This document shows, one piece after another, positions 32,346 to 33,431 of a stretch of DNA of 33,431 nt. The notes below the pieces were generated by a model. The model made no database searches. It saw only the letters and a list, made by a program, of their open reading frames with translations, and was not told the DNA's origin. The translations under genes were made by a program, and so were the position numbers. The stretch covers positions 1-33,431 of the forward strand of contig CAZMBZ010000015.1 in assembly GCA_964564285.1 (NCBI GenBank). The letters run 5' to 3'. Source of the stretch: JAUWQU01 sp964564285 (GTDB lineage: Bacteria; Planctomycetota; Phycisphaerae; SM23-33). How positions within the stretch are numbered: position 1 is the stretch's first letter; each line of letters begins with the position of its first letter.

Positions 32346-33179
32346 TTAGCGGCGCAATTGGATTTTTCCGGTGCGGTCGAACGGCAGGCTCATCGGGCCG
32401 TAGGGGGTCTTGGCGCTTATCTCGCCGCCCAGCCGATAGCTGGAGTCGCCAGTGAGCATTCCCAAGGCAGCCAGCCCAAACTTGCGGGGTGAGAACGAAA
32501 TTGGGATCTCCACGGTTCCCTCGCCGCCGTTGGGGTCCAGCGATACCGGACGGGCCAGGGACGACTTGGCGACTTCCATTTTGCCGAGCGTCAGTCCGTA
32601 AGTCATCCGGGCCATCTCGATGGGGAACCGATTGCGGTTGGTCACGCGAATTTTGAACACCCCGCCGGCGTTATCGAACGTGAGTTTGTCCCACTTGACT
32701 TGCTCAAGCTCGACCTTCGGGGCAGTGGGCACGGGCAGGTTGCCTTCCTTATGGATGGGCAGACGCAGCTTGCCTATTACCGGCACCTTGATGGACAGGC
32801 CAAGGTCGGCCTTGTACGGCAGGACCGCGCCGGGTTTGACGTCGGCTAGGGCGGTCAATATCTGCGAGTAGGTGATCCTGGCCGGCAGGGAGATGGTTTT
32901 GGAACTCCGTGCGGGCACGTTGCCCTCAAGCGGCGCCTGGCCTGCAAAAAACGAGTTGCCCCGGCTGGAAAGTTCGTAGTCCAAGTCTGCCAGTGGCAGG
33001 GGGGCCGAGTTGGGGTTGGTGATCTCGATGTCGAAGATGATGGTCATGGATTGCAGATCGATGTCCTTGAAACTCACGCCGTCCAACTTGGCCGATGGGG
33101 CCGCACAACCCGTCAGGGCTGCGACCAGCACCAGTGACATGACGCCAAGTAGTGCGGTGCGATGGATGCATCCGGTCAT
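32346..33179 (-). CDS. LEA14/WHy-type domain lipoprotein
   Basis: A 277-residue protein. The signal sequence ends in lipobox ALTGC (Cys25). Two related beta-sandwich domains follow. The first begins IIFDIEITNPNSAPLPLADLDY (residues 50-71) and the second FKIRVTNRNRFPIEMARMTY (about 178-197), both with the N-P/N-x-x-P-I/L pattern of the LEA-2 (water stress and hypersensitive response) fold. Bacterial homologues are periplasmic lipoproteins of unknown role. GAGGAGAT lies seven bases before ATG 33179; the frame is open to 33278, but that extension lacks a ribosome binding site and would bury the signal. Role could be envelope stress protection, by family analogy only. Confidence 0.85.
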   Translation of the reverse strand: MTGCIHRTALLGVMSLVLVAALTGCAAPSAKLDGVSFKDIDLQSMTIIFDIEITNPNSAPLPLADLDYELSSRGNSFFAGQAPLEGNVPARSSKTISLPARITYSQILTALADVKPGAVLPYKADLGLSIKVPVIGKLRLPIHKEGNLPVPTAPKVELEQVKWDKLTFDNAGGVFKIRVTNRNRFPIEMARMTYGLTLGKMEVAKSSLARPVSLDPNGGEGTVEIPISFSPRKFGLAALGMLTGDSSYRLGGEISAKTPYGPMSLPFDRTGKIQLRR

Positions 33180-33323
33180 GGTCAAATCTCCTCTGGCTTT
33201 TGCTGACGTGCTCGATAAGTCCGACTTTCCAAGGTGTCGCATTGTACGCTCCGCGGCGTCGAGGAATCCAGCATACACACGGTTTTCGCCCTTTTTGCCA
33301 GGATCCAGTATCCGCCTGGTTGG

Positions 33324-33352
33324 ATAATCCTAATGGCCAAATATGGATTCAA
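33324..33352 (-). promoter_or_regulatory. candidate promoter for the LEA14-type gene
   Basis: On the minus strand TTGAAT (33352-33347) and GATTAT (33329-33324) are 17 bases apart, in an AT-rich patch (33320-33420). It matches the consensus at 4/6 in both hexamers and would give a leader near 140 bases. Confidence 0.3.
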
Positions 33353-33431
33353 CCGCAAAAACCTATTGCGAAGATAGGGATTGGCCGATTACTATTACTG
33401 TATTAGGCATTTAATGTGCTCGACAGTTGTG

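Overview
The window looks like a piece of a Planctomycetota chromosome, perhaps class Phycisphaerae. This placement rests on gene content and not on a marker gene. The clues are two Tat-exported sulfatases, two PEP-CTERM surface proteins (one with a dockerin-like module), a hydrazine-synthase-alpha-like multihaem beta-propeller protein, a DUF6288-type protein, a XylR/AraC-type sugar regulator, a uroporphyrinogen-decarboxylase-family methyltransferase-like protein and Gram-negative lipopolysaccharide core genes. The DNA is GC-rich and mostly coding. I found no rRNA, tRNA, CRISPR array, insertion sequence or phage gene.

Layout. Bases 1-5486 (+) hold a 5'-truncated DUF6288/HEAT-repeat protein, then a sugar-phosphate isomerase/epimerase, a Gfo/Idh/MocA oxidoreductase and a small membrane protein. 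Bases 5574-10188 (-) hold a sulfatase and two paralogous PEP-CTERM proteins set in two repeat-rich islands (about 7740-7970 and 8856-9522). At 10502-11755 (+) is a XylR-like regulator. Bases 11801-16840 (-) form an operon of a Tat-exported flavodoxin-like protein, a three-haem-motif HzsA-like protein and a second sulfatase. Bases 17158-18342 (+) encode two predicted lipoproteins of redox type, a peroxiredoxin and a thioredoxin fold. Bases 18488-22993 (+) encode a radical SAM enzyme with the cysteine layout of the tetraether-synthase (MJ0619) family, a patatin-like lipoprotein and a membrane-anchored metallophosphoesterase. Bases 22984-25891 (-) encode a URO-D-family protein and a GH20 beta-hexosaminidase. 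Bases 26031-31648 (+) encode an HD-domain protein, a HAD-like lipoprotein, and a tightly coupled envelope cassette of heptosyltransferase-like GT9, WaaP-like sugar kinase, GT4 glycosyltransferase and PlsY. Bases 31742-33179 (-) encode TatA and a LEA14-type lipoprotein.

How it fits together. Much of the window serves the cell envelope and the breakdown of sulfated or amino-sugar polysaccharides. Sulfatases, GH20, isomerase and oxidoreductase fit glycan catabolism. Tat-signal proteins and TatA fit export. The GT9-kinase-GT4-PlsY run fits lipid A/core and phospholipid synthesis.

The most unusual signals are these: (1) both PEP-CTERM genes end inside copies of the same interspersed repeat, which supplies their last codons and stop; (2) a three-gene Tat/haem/sulfatase operon around an HzsA-like protein; (3) a bacterial relative of tetraether synthase next to a patatin lipoprotein. 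Functions come from motifs read by eye; no database search was run.
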